From assembly GCF_000715075.1 (NCBI RefSeq), contig NC_134085.1, positions 135,236,060 through 135,300,059 of the forward strand: 64,000 bases of DNA, read 5' to 3'. How positions within the stretch are numbered: the stretch's first letter is position 1; each line of letters begins with the position of its first letter. Shown here piece after piece: positions 32,758 through 42,614 of this stretch. Made by a program: the position numbers and the translations under genes. The notes beneath the pieces were generated by a model. It worked only from the letters and a program-made list of their open reading frames with translations, was not told the origin of the DNA and did no database searches. Source of the stretch: Nicotiana tabacum. Its lineage: Eukaryota > Streptophyta > Magnoliopsida > Solanales > Solanaceae.

Positions 32758-33736
32758 TATTGAGGATTTTAAGATGGAAAAGTCTTAAAAAGAGGGTGAA
32801 TGGGAAATGGGGAGAAAATGAAATTTTTGAGTAAAATTTTAAGTTTCCCTCTCTTGAAACATTGTCCCATATTGGAAGAGGAAAAAGATTTTGGTAGGTA
32901 TATATACAATTGCTCTTCTGGTAGCTCTTAAAGAGTTAAGAAGAAGGTAAGCCTCGCGCCATCGTCGTCGCTCGCTCGGCTACGGCTACCGCTTCGGCTT
33001 CGGTCAAATGATTGATTGATTAATTTTTTGGACCAAATTTATTTGTTAATAGTAAATATTAACGTAATATTATCCGTGTTTGTAACGGATATGTTCCAAT
33101 CCGTGGATTTGTTCCAGCAAGCTAATGCGTCTCCCACCATTGCCAAATGCTTGCTCCATAATAGCAAGTGATTGCTCCATTAGTTAGCAGCCTGGTGCTC
33201 CGTCCACTATGGCCAAGTGCTCCACTAAATGAGTGGTAGCGGGTCCGTGTTTAGCAGCTAACTGCACTATAAATAGATGGTGCAAGCAGCTTGTTGAAGA
33301 CACAGAAACAAATCGTTCCTCTTTAGTTTACACAACTGTTGATATCTTCTTCAGAAAGAACTCAACGTTGGCTATACATTTCATTCCTTCCTCTCAGAAA
33401 TTCCATTCAACTTTTGAGTTCTCCTCCTTTGTTGTGCATTGTTTTAAACTACAAACAAAACAACCGTAAGTGTGATTTGCTGCCGAACATTGTGTTCGCT
33501 GAAACACCGGGGTTTGAAGTACCACTACACCAGTGTGTAATTCATTCTATCCTGGGAGGAAATAATCCATAACCTTGGGTACTAGGAGGGGATTAAATTC
33601 CTTAAGGAAACACTGTGAATTCAGTGGGCTCAAATTAATTACTGTTTCGTTTATATTTACGTTTATACGCTAACTTTCTTTTCTCCAGAATTATAATTTA
33701 CAAATACAACAAGTAAGAAGATACCAGAAACCAACA
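32758..33736 (+). repeat. 5' LTR of element E
   Basis: Starts TATTGAGGATTTTAAG, where the right LTR starts TGTTGAAGATTTTAAG; the canonical TG terminus is therefore mutated to TA. The TSD ACGAT directly outside confirms the boundary. Ends ACCAGAAACCAACA. It contains a TATA-like box at 32899, a CGGCTACGG/CTTCGG tract near 32980-33004 and a long region ending in CTCCAGAATTATAATTTAC. Short frames such as 33233-33469 lie in it by chance. Confidence 0.93.
32899..32906 (+). promoter_or_regulatory. Probable TATA box in the 5' LTR of element E
   Basis: TATATATA followed by CAATTGCTCTTC. The same box is conserved in the right LTR near 38585. It is positioned to drive genomic-length RNA of the element. 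Function is inferred only. Confidence 0.5.
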
Positions 33737-33926
33737 AGCTTAAGGAATTTAACTTATTTCTGTATTTGTGTTATACTTATTGCTCTGGAGACTAAAACCT
33801 TTGTGGTTTTGTCTACTTCCGTTTTGGAGATTAAAGCCTTCGTGGCGGTTTGTTGGAGATTAAAATCTACGTGATTTTTTTTCCTCCAAGTTTAAACGTT
33901 TGTTTGTGTCATTCTTTTACAGAAAA

Positions 33927-34860
33927 ATGGCAAATGATAACGGAAACCGAGCTGTTCCGATGATGACTGCCAACGCATCAACAAGCCGAACACCGGCGTT
34001 GGCACCGACAGAAAAACCCAAAATATTTTCCAGGATTGATTTCAAGCGCTGGTAGCAGAAGATGTTCTTCTACTTGACTACGTTATGTCTATAGATGTTC
34101 ATCAAGGAAGATGTTCCTGATCTGCCTGATGAAACTCCAGAGAATGAACGCTTTCTCGTGATTGAGGCGTGGAAGCATTATGATTTTTTGTGCAAGAATT
34201 ATATTCTTAGAAGACTGGAGGATAATCTGTATAACGTCTACAGTAATGTGGAGACGTCAAAAGAACTGTGGACTGCGCTTGAAAAGAAATACAAAACCGA
34301 AGATGCTGGGATGAAGAAATTCGTTGCCGCAAAATTTTTGGACTACAAAATGGTAGATAGCATGTCTGTTATTACCCAAGTCTAGGAATTGCAAGTGATT
34401 ATTCATGAGCTACTTGCTGAAGGTATATATAAAATGAATACTGATGTTGAAAGTAAAATTTTTAGTATTTTTACTAACAGAATTTTCATTGAAGGTCTTG
34501 TCATCAATGAAGCATTCCAAGTTGCAGTAATTATTAAGAAGCTGCCTCCTTTGTGGAAGGATTTCAAGAACTACTTGAAACACAAACGAAAGGAGATGTC
34601 CCTTGAAGATCTCATTGTTCGACTGAGAATCAAAAAGGACAGCAAAACAGTTGAAAAGAAAGGTCGTGGAAACTCAACAATAATGGGAGCAAATATAGTT
34701 GAGGCTACTTCTCAAATTAAGAGAAAGAGGAAGCAGGCTTCTGGGCCAAGAAATAACCTAGTAAGAAGCGGTTCAATGGAAATTGCTACAACTGTGGAAA
34801 AGCTGGACACAGATCTGTAGAGTGTCGTGCTCCAAAGAAAGACAAGAAGAAGGGTCAAGC
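33927..34860 (+). pseudogene. Gag with zinc knuckle (element E)
   Basis: The ATG at 33927 begins MANDNGNRAVPMMTANAS. The frame has in-frame stops after FSRIDFKRW and YLTTLCL, then a 96-codon open segment at 34095-34385 (NVYSNVETSKELWTALEKKY) stopped by TAG before ELQVIIHELLAEG. The next segment, 34389-34820, has KLPPLWKDFKNYLKHKRKEM. A frame change near 34770 leaves the knuckle (CYNCGKAGHRSVEC) in the protease frame. It matches element D gag closely. It would form the particle shell; it cannot now be translated through. Confidence 0.85.
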
Positions 34861-34864
34861 AAAC

Positions 34865-36046
34865 ATGGTTGAAAAGCACGAAGATATTGTTGACTTGTGT
34901 GCTATGATTTCTAAATACAACCTGGTAGGAAATCCTAAAGAGTGGTGGATTGATTCTGGAGCTACTCGCCATGTTTGTGCTGTGAGGGAAGCATTTTCTA
35001 CGTATCCTTCTGCTGGATCCGAAGAGATGCTTTCTATGGGAAATGCTGCTACAGCAAAAATTGAAGGATATGGGAAGATATTTCTCAAGATGACTTCTGG
35101 CAAGGTCATGACTTTGAACAACGCCCTTCATGTTCCCGAAATTAGGAAGAACTTAGTCTCTACTGGACTTCTTGTAAATCATGGTTTCAAGTGCATTTTT
35201 GTATCTGACAAGGTGGTTATAAGTAAGAATGAAATGTTTATAAGAAAAGGTTACCTTACTGAGGGCCTTTTCAAGTTGAATGTAATAGTTGTCGAAACTA
35301 ATAATAAAACTTCAGCTTCTTCTTACTTACTTGAGTTAAATAATTTATGGCATGTACGTTTGGGTCATGTCAATTATAAAACCTTGCGAAAAATGATTAA
35401 CTTGGAAATATTGCCTAAGTTTGAATGCGGAAAATCAAAATATCAAATATGTGTGGAATCTAAGTATGTTAAACATCCTTATAAGTCGGTTGAAAGGAAT
35501 TCAAATCCTTTAGACTTAATTCACACAGATATTTGCGATATGAAGTCAATACCATCTCGCGGTGGAAAGAAGTATTTCATAACTTTTATTGACGACGGTA
35601 CTCGATATTGCTATGTTTACTTACTTAATAGTAAAGATGAAGCAATAGACGCATTCAGGCAATATAAAAATGAAGTTGAAACACAACTTAACAAGAAAGT
35701 CAAAATGATAAGAAGTGATAGGGGTGGTGAATATGAATCTCCTTTTGAAGAAATATGTCTAGAATATGGAATTATTCGTCAAACAACAGCCCCTTACATG
35801 CCCCAATCTAATGGGATTACGGAAAGAAAGAATCGTTCATTAAAGGAGATGATGAACGTATTGTTGATAAGTTCTGGTTTGCCACCGAACTTGTGGGGGG
35901 AAACCATTCTTACGGCTAACCGGATACTAAATCGAGTACCCCATAGCAAAACACAATCCATTCCATACGAAAAAATGGAAAGGAAGGAAGCCCAACTTGA
36001 ATTATTTAAAAGTGTGGGGGTGTTTGGCAAAAATGAAAGTTCCTAA
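34865..36046 (+). CDS. Protease-integrase segment of copia polyprotein, 393 codons open (element E)
   Basis: The longest copia reading frame here. Residues 27-34 WWIDSGAT carry the protease active site. Near residues 155-200 is the pre-integrase zinc region (LWHVRLGHVNYKTLRKM, then CQICVESKYV, here YQIC so one Cys is lost). The catalytic core has HTDICDMKS (first Asp), MIRSDRGGEYES (second Asp) and PQSNGITERKN (Glu). It ends through a frameshift near 35990, where the VWGCLAK segment moves to another frame. It is a piece of a former Gag-Pol polyprotein, not an independent gene; the ATG is incidental. Confidence 0.85.
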   Translation: MVEKHEDIVDLCAMISKYNLVGNPKEWWIDSGATRHVCAVREAFSTYPSAGSEEMLSMGNAATAKIEGYGKIFLKMTSGKVMTLNNALHVPEIRKNLVSTGLLVNHGFKCIFVSDKVVISKNEMFIRKGYLTEGLFKLNVIVVETNNKTSASSYLLELNNLWHVRLGHVNYKTLRKMINLEILPKFECGKSKYQICVESKYVKHPYKSVERNSNPLDLIHTDICDMKSIPSRGGKKYFITFIDDGTRYCYVYLLNSKDEAIDAFRQYKNEVETQLNKKVKMIRSDRGGEYESPFEEICLEYGIIRQTTAPYMPQSNGITERKNRSLKEMMNVLLISSGLPPNLWGETILTANRILNRVPHSKTQSIPYEKMERKEAQLELFKSVGVFGKNESS

Positions 36047-36602
36047 ACCCAAAAGGGTAAAACTAGGACGGAAAACAGTTGATTGTGTTTTCATAGGATA
36101 TGCGACCAATAGTAAAGCATATCGATTTCTTGTTCATAAATCAGAAAATCCCAACATTCATAATAATACGATTATAGAATCAGACAATGCTGAGTTCTTT
36201 GAAAATATATATCTGTGTAAAAAGGAAAGCGAGTCGATTGTTAAAGGATCTAAACAAACTCGGAAAGAAACAAAAGAAAGTACATTTAATCAGGAGGATC
36301 CAAGATGTAGTAAACGTCAAAGAACTTCTACTTCGTTTGGACCAGATTTTGTTACTTTATTATTGGAAAATAAGCCTCGAACATTTAAATAAGCTATGTC
36401 TTCTTCGGAATCATTGTTCTGGAAAGAGGCAGTCAATAGTGAAATAGAATCCATATTGAACAACCATACATGTGAATTGGTTGATCTTCCTCCTGGAAAT
36501 AAACCTTTGGGTTGTAAATGGATTTTTAAAAGAAAAATGAAAGATGATGGCACTATTGATAAATTTAAGGCAAGACTTGTTGTCAAATGGTATAGACAAT
36601 GA
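35997..36602 (+). pseudogene. Integrase C-terminus and RT N-terminus (element E)
   Basis: Continues the polyprotein after the frameshift: YLKVWGCLAKMKVPKPKRV, DCVFIGYATNSKAYRFLV, then KRQRTSTSFG. A TAA at 36390 interrupts before AMSSSESLFWKEAVNSEIES, and a TGA after VVKWYRQ at 36600 interrupts again before EGLDYFDIYSPVTRI. These are the integrase C-terminal region and the beginning of copia RT. Element D has the corresponding sequence at 27817-28578. Confidence 0.85.
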
Positions 36603-36659
36603 GAAGGTCTTGACTACTTTGATATATATTCTCCAGTGACGAGGATTACGTGCATATGA

Positions 36660-37757
36660 GTGCTAGTAGCTTTAACTGCAGTTTATGGTCTTGAAATTCA
36701 TCAAATGGATGTAAAGACAGCCTTCTTAAATGAGGATTTGGAGGAAGAAATCTACATGGAACAATCTGAAAGGTTTGTGGTTCCAAGTAAAGAAAAGAAG
36801 GTATGTAGACTTGTTAAGTCTCTCTATGGACTAAATCAAGCACCCAAACAATGGCATGCGAAATTTGACCAAACAATGTTGTCAAATGGTTTTAAGATAA
36901 ATGAATGTGATAAATGTGTGTACATTAAAAATGTTCCAAATCACATAGTCATTGTTTTCCTATATGTGGATGATATGTTGATAATGAGTAATGACATTGC
37001 CAACATAAATGCGACTAAGCGTATGCTAACTAGCAAGTTTGATATGAAGGACTTGGGAGTTGCGGATTTAATTCTGGGGATTAAGATCCAAAAGACTCCT
37101 CAAGGTCTGGCATTGTCACAATCTCATTATATTAAGACAATACTTGAAAAATTCAAGCACTTAGGCTTTAAAGTTGCAAAGACTCCAATTGACGTGAATC
37201 TTGCATTAGCAAAGAACAAAGGCCAAAGCATATCACAATTGGATTATGCTCGTGTGTTGGGATGCTTAATATACATCATGAATTCTACACGACCAGATAT
37301 AGCTTGTGCTATAAGTAAACTGAGTCGATACATGAGCAATCCAGGTCAATCTCATTGGATGGCAATGAAACGAGTTTTGGGATATTTAGGACATACCCAA
37401 AACGTTGATTTGCACTACAGTAAATATCCTACAGTGATTGAAGGATATTGTGATGCAAATTGGATCACCAGTTCAACTGATTTAAAGTCCAAAAGTGGAT
37501 ATGTATTCACTACTGGTGGAGGAGTAATATCTTGGAAGTCATCTAAACAAACTTGTATTGCCTGCTCTACAATGGAGGCTGAGTTCATAGCCTTAGATAA
37601 AGCCGATGAAGAAGCTGAATGGATCCGGAATTTCTTGGAAGATATTCCATTTTGGACGAAACCGTTGGCACCAATATGCATACATTGTGATAGCCAAGCG
37701 GCAATTGTAAGGGTTGGGAGCGTTATGTATAACGGCAAATCTCGTCATATACGATGA
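36660..37757 (+). CDS. Reverse transcriptase-RNase H segment, 365 codons open (element E)
   Basis: An open frame covering most of copia RT and RNase H. It includes [37 protein letters not shown] and the catalytic FLYVDDMLI (YVDD at residues 102-105). Later motifs are [53 protein letters not shown] (RNase H Asp), [19 protein letters not shown] (Glu) and HCDSQAAIV (Asp). The catalytic residues are all present. It starts after a TGA at 36657 and ends in a TGA after GKSRHIR. Homologous frames continue to about 37890 (DPLTKGLTREVVEKSS). A fragment of a broken polyprotein. Confidence 0.87.
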   Translation: MLVALTAVYGLEIHQMDVKTAFLNEDLEEEIYMEQSERFVVPSKEKKVCRLVKSLYGLNQAPKQWHAKFDQTMLSNGFKINECDKCVYIKNVPNHIVIVFLYVDDMLIMSNDIANINATKRMLTSKFDMKDLGVADLILGIKIQKTPQGLALSQSHYIKTILEKFKHLGFKVAKTPIDVNLALAKNKGQSISQLDYARVLGCLIYIMNSTRPDIACAISKLSRYMSNPGQSHWMAMKRVLGYLGHTQNVDLHYSKYPTVIEGYCDANWITSSTDLKSKSGYVFTTGGGVISWKSSKQTCIACSTMEAEFIALDKADEEAEWIRNFLEDIPFWTKPLAPICIHCDSQAAIVRVGSVMYNGKSRHIR

Positions 37758-38443
37758 AGACATAAAACCATTAGGCAACTACTTTCTAGAGGAATTATCA
37801 CGATTGACTATGTAAGGTCAAGTGATAATGTATCGGATCCACTTACAAAAGGCCTAACTAGAGAGGTAGTTGAGAAATCATCGAGGAGAATGTGACTATG
37901 GCCGAAGAACAAGTCATTATGGCGGTAACTCTACCTAGAAGACTGGAGATCCCAAGATCTAGGTTCAAGGAGATCAAATAAAGTTATTAATGATGGTTCA
38001 ACATTGTCAACAAAAATTTTGGTTCATTCTCGTGATGAGACAATGTTCAGTACCAAGGATAAAGCATTAAGGCTTTTTAATGATTTCTAAATTTGATACG
38101 GGGTATATCAAATAGTGTATACTATGGGATGACACGATTAGAAATCACGTATGTAAGTGTGAAATATTAGTCGCTTCAAGGAGAATTTTGCAAGACCAAT
38201 TGTCTACGCACTTATGAAACCAGGCGGTGTTCATGGATGAAACGAACACAACAATGAGAACCAAATACGGTTAAGGGTTGAAACCTACTTGCAAGTATAT
38301 CCAAGTATATCCGACATAAGTTCACTACGGAAAGTTCAAAGGGAAACCTACTTATCCAGATGCAATTAATCCTTACTTGTAAATCACACAAGTTTTTCAT
38401 GCATACTTCCGTGATATAGCCATTCCCCATTCATGTGGGGGAT
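37758..38443 (+). other. 3' non-coding region of element E with polypurine tract
   Basis: The first 130 bases encode the decayed RNase H end (RHKTIRQLLSRGIITIDYVR, then DPLTKGL). The remainder is non-coding and ends in CATTCATGTGGGGGAT directly before the right LTR, the priming site for plus-strand DNA synthesis. The same stretch is found, inverted, in element D at 23249-23860. Confidence 0.7.
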
Positions 38444-39481
38444 TGTTGAAGATTTTAAGATGGAAAAGTCTTAAAAAGAGGGTGAATGGGAAATGGAGGG
38501 AAAATGAAATTTTTGAGTAAATTTTAAGTTTTCCTCTCTTGAAACATTATCCCATATTGGAAGAGGAAAATGATTTTGGTGGGTATATATACAATTGCTC
38601 TTCTTGTAGCTCTTAAAGAGTTAAGAAGAAGGCAAGCCTCACACCGTCATCGTTGTCGCCCGCTCGGCTCGGCTACGGCTACGGCTACGGCTTCGGCTAT
38701 GGCTACGGCTTCGGCTTCGGCTTCGGCTTCGGATTCGGATTTGGTCAAATGATCGATTGATTGATTAATTTTTTGGACCAAATTTATTTGTTAATAGTAA
38801 ATATTAACATAATATTATCTGTGTTTGTAACGGATATGTTCCAATTCGTGGATTTGTTCCAGCAAGCTAATACGTCTCCCTCCATTTCCAAATGCTTGCT
38901 CCATAATAGCAAGTGATTGCTCCATTAGTTAGTAGCCTGGTGCTCCGTCCACCATGGCCAAGTGCTCCACTAAATGAATGGCAGCGGGTCCGTGTTTAGC
39001 AGCTAACTGCACTATAAATAGATGGTGCATGCAGCTTGTTGAAGACACAGAAAGAAATCGTTCCTCTTCAGTTTACACAGTTGTTGATATCCTCTTCAGA
39101 AAGAACTCAACGTTGGCTATACATTGCATTCCTTCCTCTCAGAAATTCCATTCGACTTCTGAATTCTCCTCCTTCGTTGTGCATTGTTTTAAACTACAAA
39201 CAAAGCAACCGTAAGTGTGATTTGCTGTCAAACTTTGTGTTCGCTGAAACACTGGGGTTTGAAGTACCGCTACACCAGTGTGTAATTCGTTCTATCCTGA
39301 GAGGAAATAATCCATAACCTTGGGTACTAGGAGCGGATTAAATTCCTCAAGGAACCACTGTGAATTCAGTGGACTCGAATAATTTACTGTTTCGTTTATA
39401 TTTACGTTTATATGCTAACTTTCTTTTCTCCAGAATTATAATTTACAAATACAACAAGTAAGAAGATACCAGAAACCAACA
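38444..39481 (+). repeat. 3' LTR of element E
   Basis: Begins TGTTGAAGATTTTAAG and ends ACCAGAAACCAACA. It is 59 bp longer than the left LTR, mainly from expansion of a GGCTACGGCTTCGGCTT-type hexamer tract at about 38660-38745. Otherwise there are scattered substitutions against 32758-33736. The small frame at 38570-38752, with repeated Ala-Ser/Ala-Thr, is just this tract translated. Confidence 0.93.
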
Positions 39482-39486
39482 ACGAT

Positions 39487-40892
39487 GTATGAGCTTAGTG
39501 GAAAGATACCCATAAACTTCATACTTTTGCCCCACATTTATTGAAACTCTTACGTTTGATACACAAATCTGTGAGCTCACCTTAATAGTTTCGTTATAGC
39601 TGTTCGATGGAGTTCATCATTTAAATATTTAGTTTTTAAAGCATCTTAATTTAGAGCAAACATTGAGCACATAATGCAACAAGGTTTATAGTATCAATTA
39701 CTTGTAATGATTTATTTAAATTTTGCAAGATTGTCTTTGCAGAGACAATCCACTGGTCAAAATCAAAAGTTTACAATTTGAATGGTAACTTTCAAGTACT
39801 CAGAATTGCCTGTCTTAAAAGTAGAGCTCAATTACTGTCTTGACTCTTAAGAATCGTTCTCTCATCATTAACTATTTTTCCTTTAAGTTTTATTTTTACC
39901 TAGTTTCATTTCTTTCAAATTACTCATTAATCTATCCAAGACTTTGTCACCATGGGTGTTTGACCTATATATTATAAACTTTCGGTTAAACTATTATATT
40001 TTATGTAATGAAGAACTAACCTTAGTTAATGATAATATCTCTAGATATAGGTCTTAAAAGCCCGGATGATGTAAGAAAGAGTCAGTGGGAGATTGAAAAT
40101 AACACGCATTTAATGCTCCAAATTAAAATGTATGAACAATAATGGAGGAGTAACTAGCAACAAATAACAATAAATGGCATTTAACTAAATTGAGGGAATG
40201 ATTCACCCAATAATGAATGAGATGGATGATTGTTCCTCCTGACAATGATGAATGACAGACAAATCCTAAAATGTTCGAACTATTCTCGGATCTGATGGAA
40301 AAGTATGGAATAATATAAGTAAGAATATTGATCTAAATGTAAAGTTTGTATCTTTGCTAGAGAGAAAATCTTGTTCTGAAAAGTATTTTTATCAAGTGAA
40401 TATTACATCCCCCATCCCCTTATCTCTTTTTCTATTTTATGCAAGACATATCCCTACCAAACCCTAATAGTGCAAGTGCGGTAATATCCTATTTCAAACA
40501 CTAGCCGTTATTGTTCTTTACATAACGCTCCACCTCAGTCATGGTTGACATCTCGGCCATGAGTAATTTTGCTTCCTGGTCGACATCGATCAGACTCTTC
40601 CCTTAATGTTGTATAACACTAAATGTCCTTAGGGTAGATTTTAGCCTATACAATGGAGATTATTTATGGTTCAAATTGTGATCCGATCCAAAAAGATCAA
40701 CGTGCAACCTAAACAGAAACGGATTCACAATATAAGTAAGGCCGAAAATGCTATGACAAGATTGTGTTGATCGTTTTTCATCATATATATATCTGTGTCC
40801 AATGTTATCAAGCATATTCGTAGAGCTTCGCTTCCTACATTTCATGCTCATCTTTCCTTTATGTTATATTGTGCGACTGATTGTATGACTTT
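39487..40892. other. AT-rich intergenic DNA between elements E and C
   Basis: No gene, RNA or repeat family recognised. It represents pre-insertion host DNA or very decayed repeats. Its last five bases plus one (ATTAC at 40893-40897) form the left target duplication of element C. Confidence 0.5.
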
Positions 40893-40897
40893 ATTAC

Positions 40898-41491
40898 TGT
40901 TTACCCGCAAAACGGTATAGTTGAATTTATACGTGGTTTATAGACAAGTAAATCGATTTGATCCCAAAAATGATAAATAAATTAAACAAGAATGTAAAAC
41001 TTAGTGTTGAAATCAAGATGAGACAACAAGAATCTTGTTTTCGGGAGCAGAGCTTCCGGAGGCAGCAATAACGATATTAATAAGCAAGAAGATAAAATAT
41101 TATTGAGCTTCGAATAGAGTATAACATGTTCTTTCAGAAAATTCCCCCCTTACAATGGATGTTGAGCTCACTATTATGGTTGTACCTAGAGAACAAGGTC
41201 CTAGGATCAAGCCCCTCTTAAATGACAATTATGAGGGTCATTGAAGAATGTATAACAGTAGGCAGTAGATGTTATATTCTTTGTAATGGATTACATGTTT
41301 AATGCTATAGAATATTATCCATTAAATACTACCGGGTGATAGACATTTATTTCTCCTTTATGAACATCATTGACCATTCCCTTTGGAAACAAACGAGATT
41401 GTTGCATTCATACCTAATTACCTTCTACCTTCGGCTCTACGTGTCATTTTATTATGAGAGCATTTAATATGAACATATTTTATCCTATACA
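40898..41491 (-). repeat. 3' LTR of element C
   Basis: Plus strand from TGTTTACCCGCAAAACGG to ATCCTATACA. Copy of 55656-56245, sharing AAATTTATACGTGGTTTATAG, GTAAATCGATTTGATCCC and GAACATATTTT. Directly inside it is GATAGTCCCCCTGCTTTTCGG; on the minus strand this is a purine-rich tract, AAAAGCAGGGGGACTATC, the polypurine tract of the element. Confidence 0.9.
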
Positions 41492-41850
41492 GATAGTCCC
41501 CCTGCTTTTCGGTGGCACATCCTTGTATCACCGAAAAGTTGGTAAGGATACCTTTCTTGGCGGGAAATTCTGTGACACCCTCTAAAAAGCTTTTGATGGT
41601 TGATTAGACGCATGTCTCTCTGCATTTAATGCCCCGAACACGCATCATCCAATGATTTAGCAACACTTTTGCCGGTTATCGACGTAATTATGAACATGAT
41701 TTTAGCCATCTATTCCTTTACTTATATTCATCAACCTTCTCCTTTTATATTTCATAATTTTTGAAACTCTCTTTACTCAACTCACATGTCTTTTTCACTT
41801 CCTCTAATCTTCTTCTTCAGAGAAACAACCCTTATTCTCTTCTGATAACA

Positions 41851-42614
41851 ATGGCCTCCTCTTCCAGACATTCTAGTGCTTCAAAGAACAAAAAAGTATT
41901 GATCATGCTGCTCCTTCCACGGTGAGCACCATCATTCCCAGAAAGCTTACTACAACTAAGGACTTCGAAGAGAAGTACCCTTTTCCTAACCCCCGTACAT
42001 GGGTTATTGGCGTATATCCCTCTTCCATCTGTCCTTCTAGCATCCCAGCTGTGAAGGAATACTGTGGTTGTCAAGATTTGAACATCATCGCTCCTGACTT
42101 GGCAGAGCGGGTAACCTTCTACAAGATAGGTTTTGCGTATGTTTATACGTACCCTTTCACTTCGAGCCCGTTCTTATTGAGCTGGGGGCTTGACTCTGTT
42201 AACTTGGAGTTTTGCCTCCATTACCAAGTCAGCTTGGCACAGGTAAGCCCTTCTGTGTGGCGGAGTGTTACTTGTCTTCGACGTCAATGCCAGGAGACAA
42301 GAGAAGAGCTATCCCTGGCTCGACTGATGAACCTTTATTCCCCTAAGATTTTCCATGGGGGAATGATAAATTTCAGCAAACATGGTCACCATGCTATGCT
42401 AACCAGCATGGACAATGACAACAATCATGGGTGGATGGAGCGGTTCATTGTAGTCGCCACCAATGACATCATCCCGGCCTCGGCTCCATCTTTTTCTAAA
42501 TCATAGAACCGCACACGTAAGTTTATCGTCTGTTTTTCCTTCTAGTCAAAGATTGCCTCGTGCTAGTATTGATCCTTCTTCTTTCACTATCTCAGCAACT
42601 CGGTGGACACCACC
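41851..42614 (+). pseudogene. Antisense gene of the Tat element, 5' part (element C)
   Basis: The ATG at 41851 gives MASSSRHSSASKNKKVL before a frame break. The main open segment runs 41922-42506. It includes PNPRTWVIGVYPSSICPSSI, CGCQDLNIIAPDLAERV, YVYTYPFTSSPFLLSWGLDS, LYSPKIFHGGMINFSKHGHH and NDIIPASAPSFSKS. A stop follows at 42504, then a probable intron (GTAAGTTTATCG at 42519 to CTTCTAG near 42546). The same YTYP motif and the following Leu-Tyr-Ser-Pro segment occur in element B near 10740-10930. On the strand opposite gag-pol. Interrupted at 42614 by the solo LTR; continues at 46943. Function unknown. Confidence 0.7.

Larger units (their letters stand above)
32758..39481 (+). mobile_element. 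Element E: full-length Ty1/copia retrotransposon (TNT-related)
   Basis: Paired LTRs at 32758-33736 and 38444-39481 and a perfect TSD, ACGAT (32753-32757 and 39482-39486). Internal order on the plus strand is gag, protease, integrase, RT, RNase H, the copia order. A polypurine tract (CATGTGGGGGAT) lies directly before the right LTR. It is the same family as element D but in opposite orientation, with only about 1.15 kb between them. At least five stops or frameshifts break the polyprotein, but two long open segments (393 and 365 codons) remain. Confidence 0.93.

Noticed and set aside
38570..38752. Small protein with Ala-Ser and Ala-Thr repeats
   Set aside because: It is the hexamer tract of the copia LTR, not present in the other LTR at that length.
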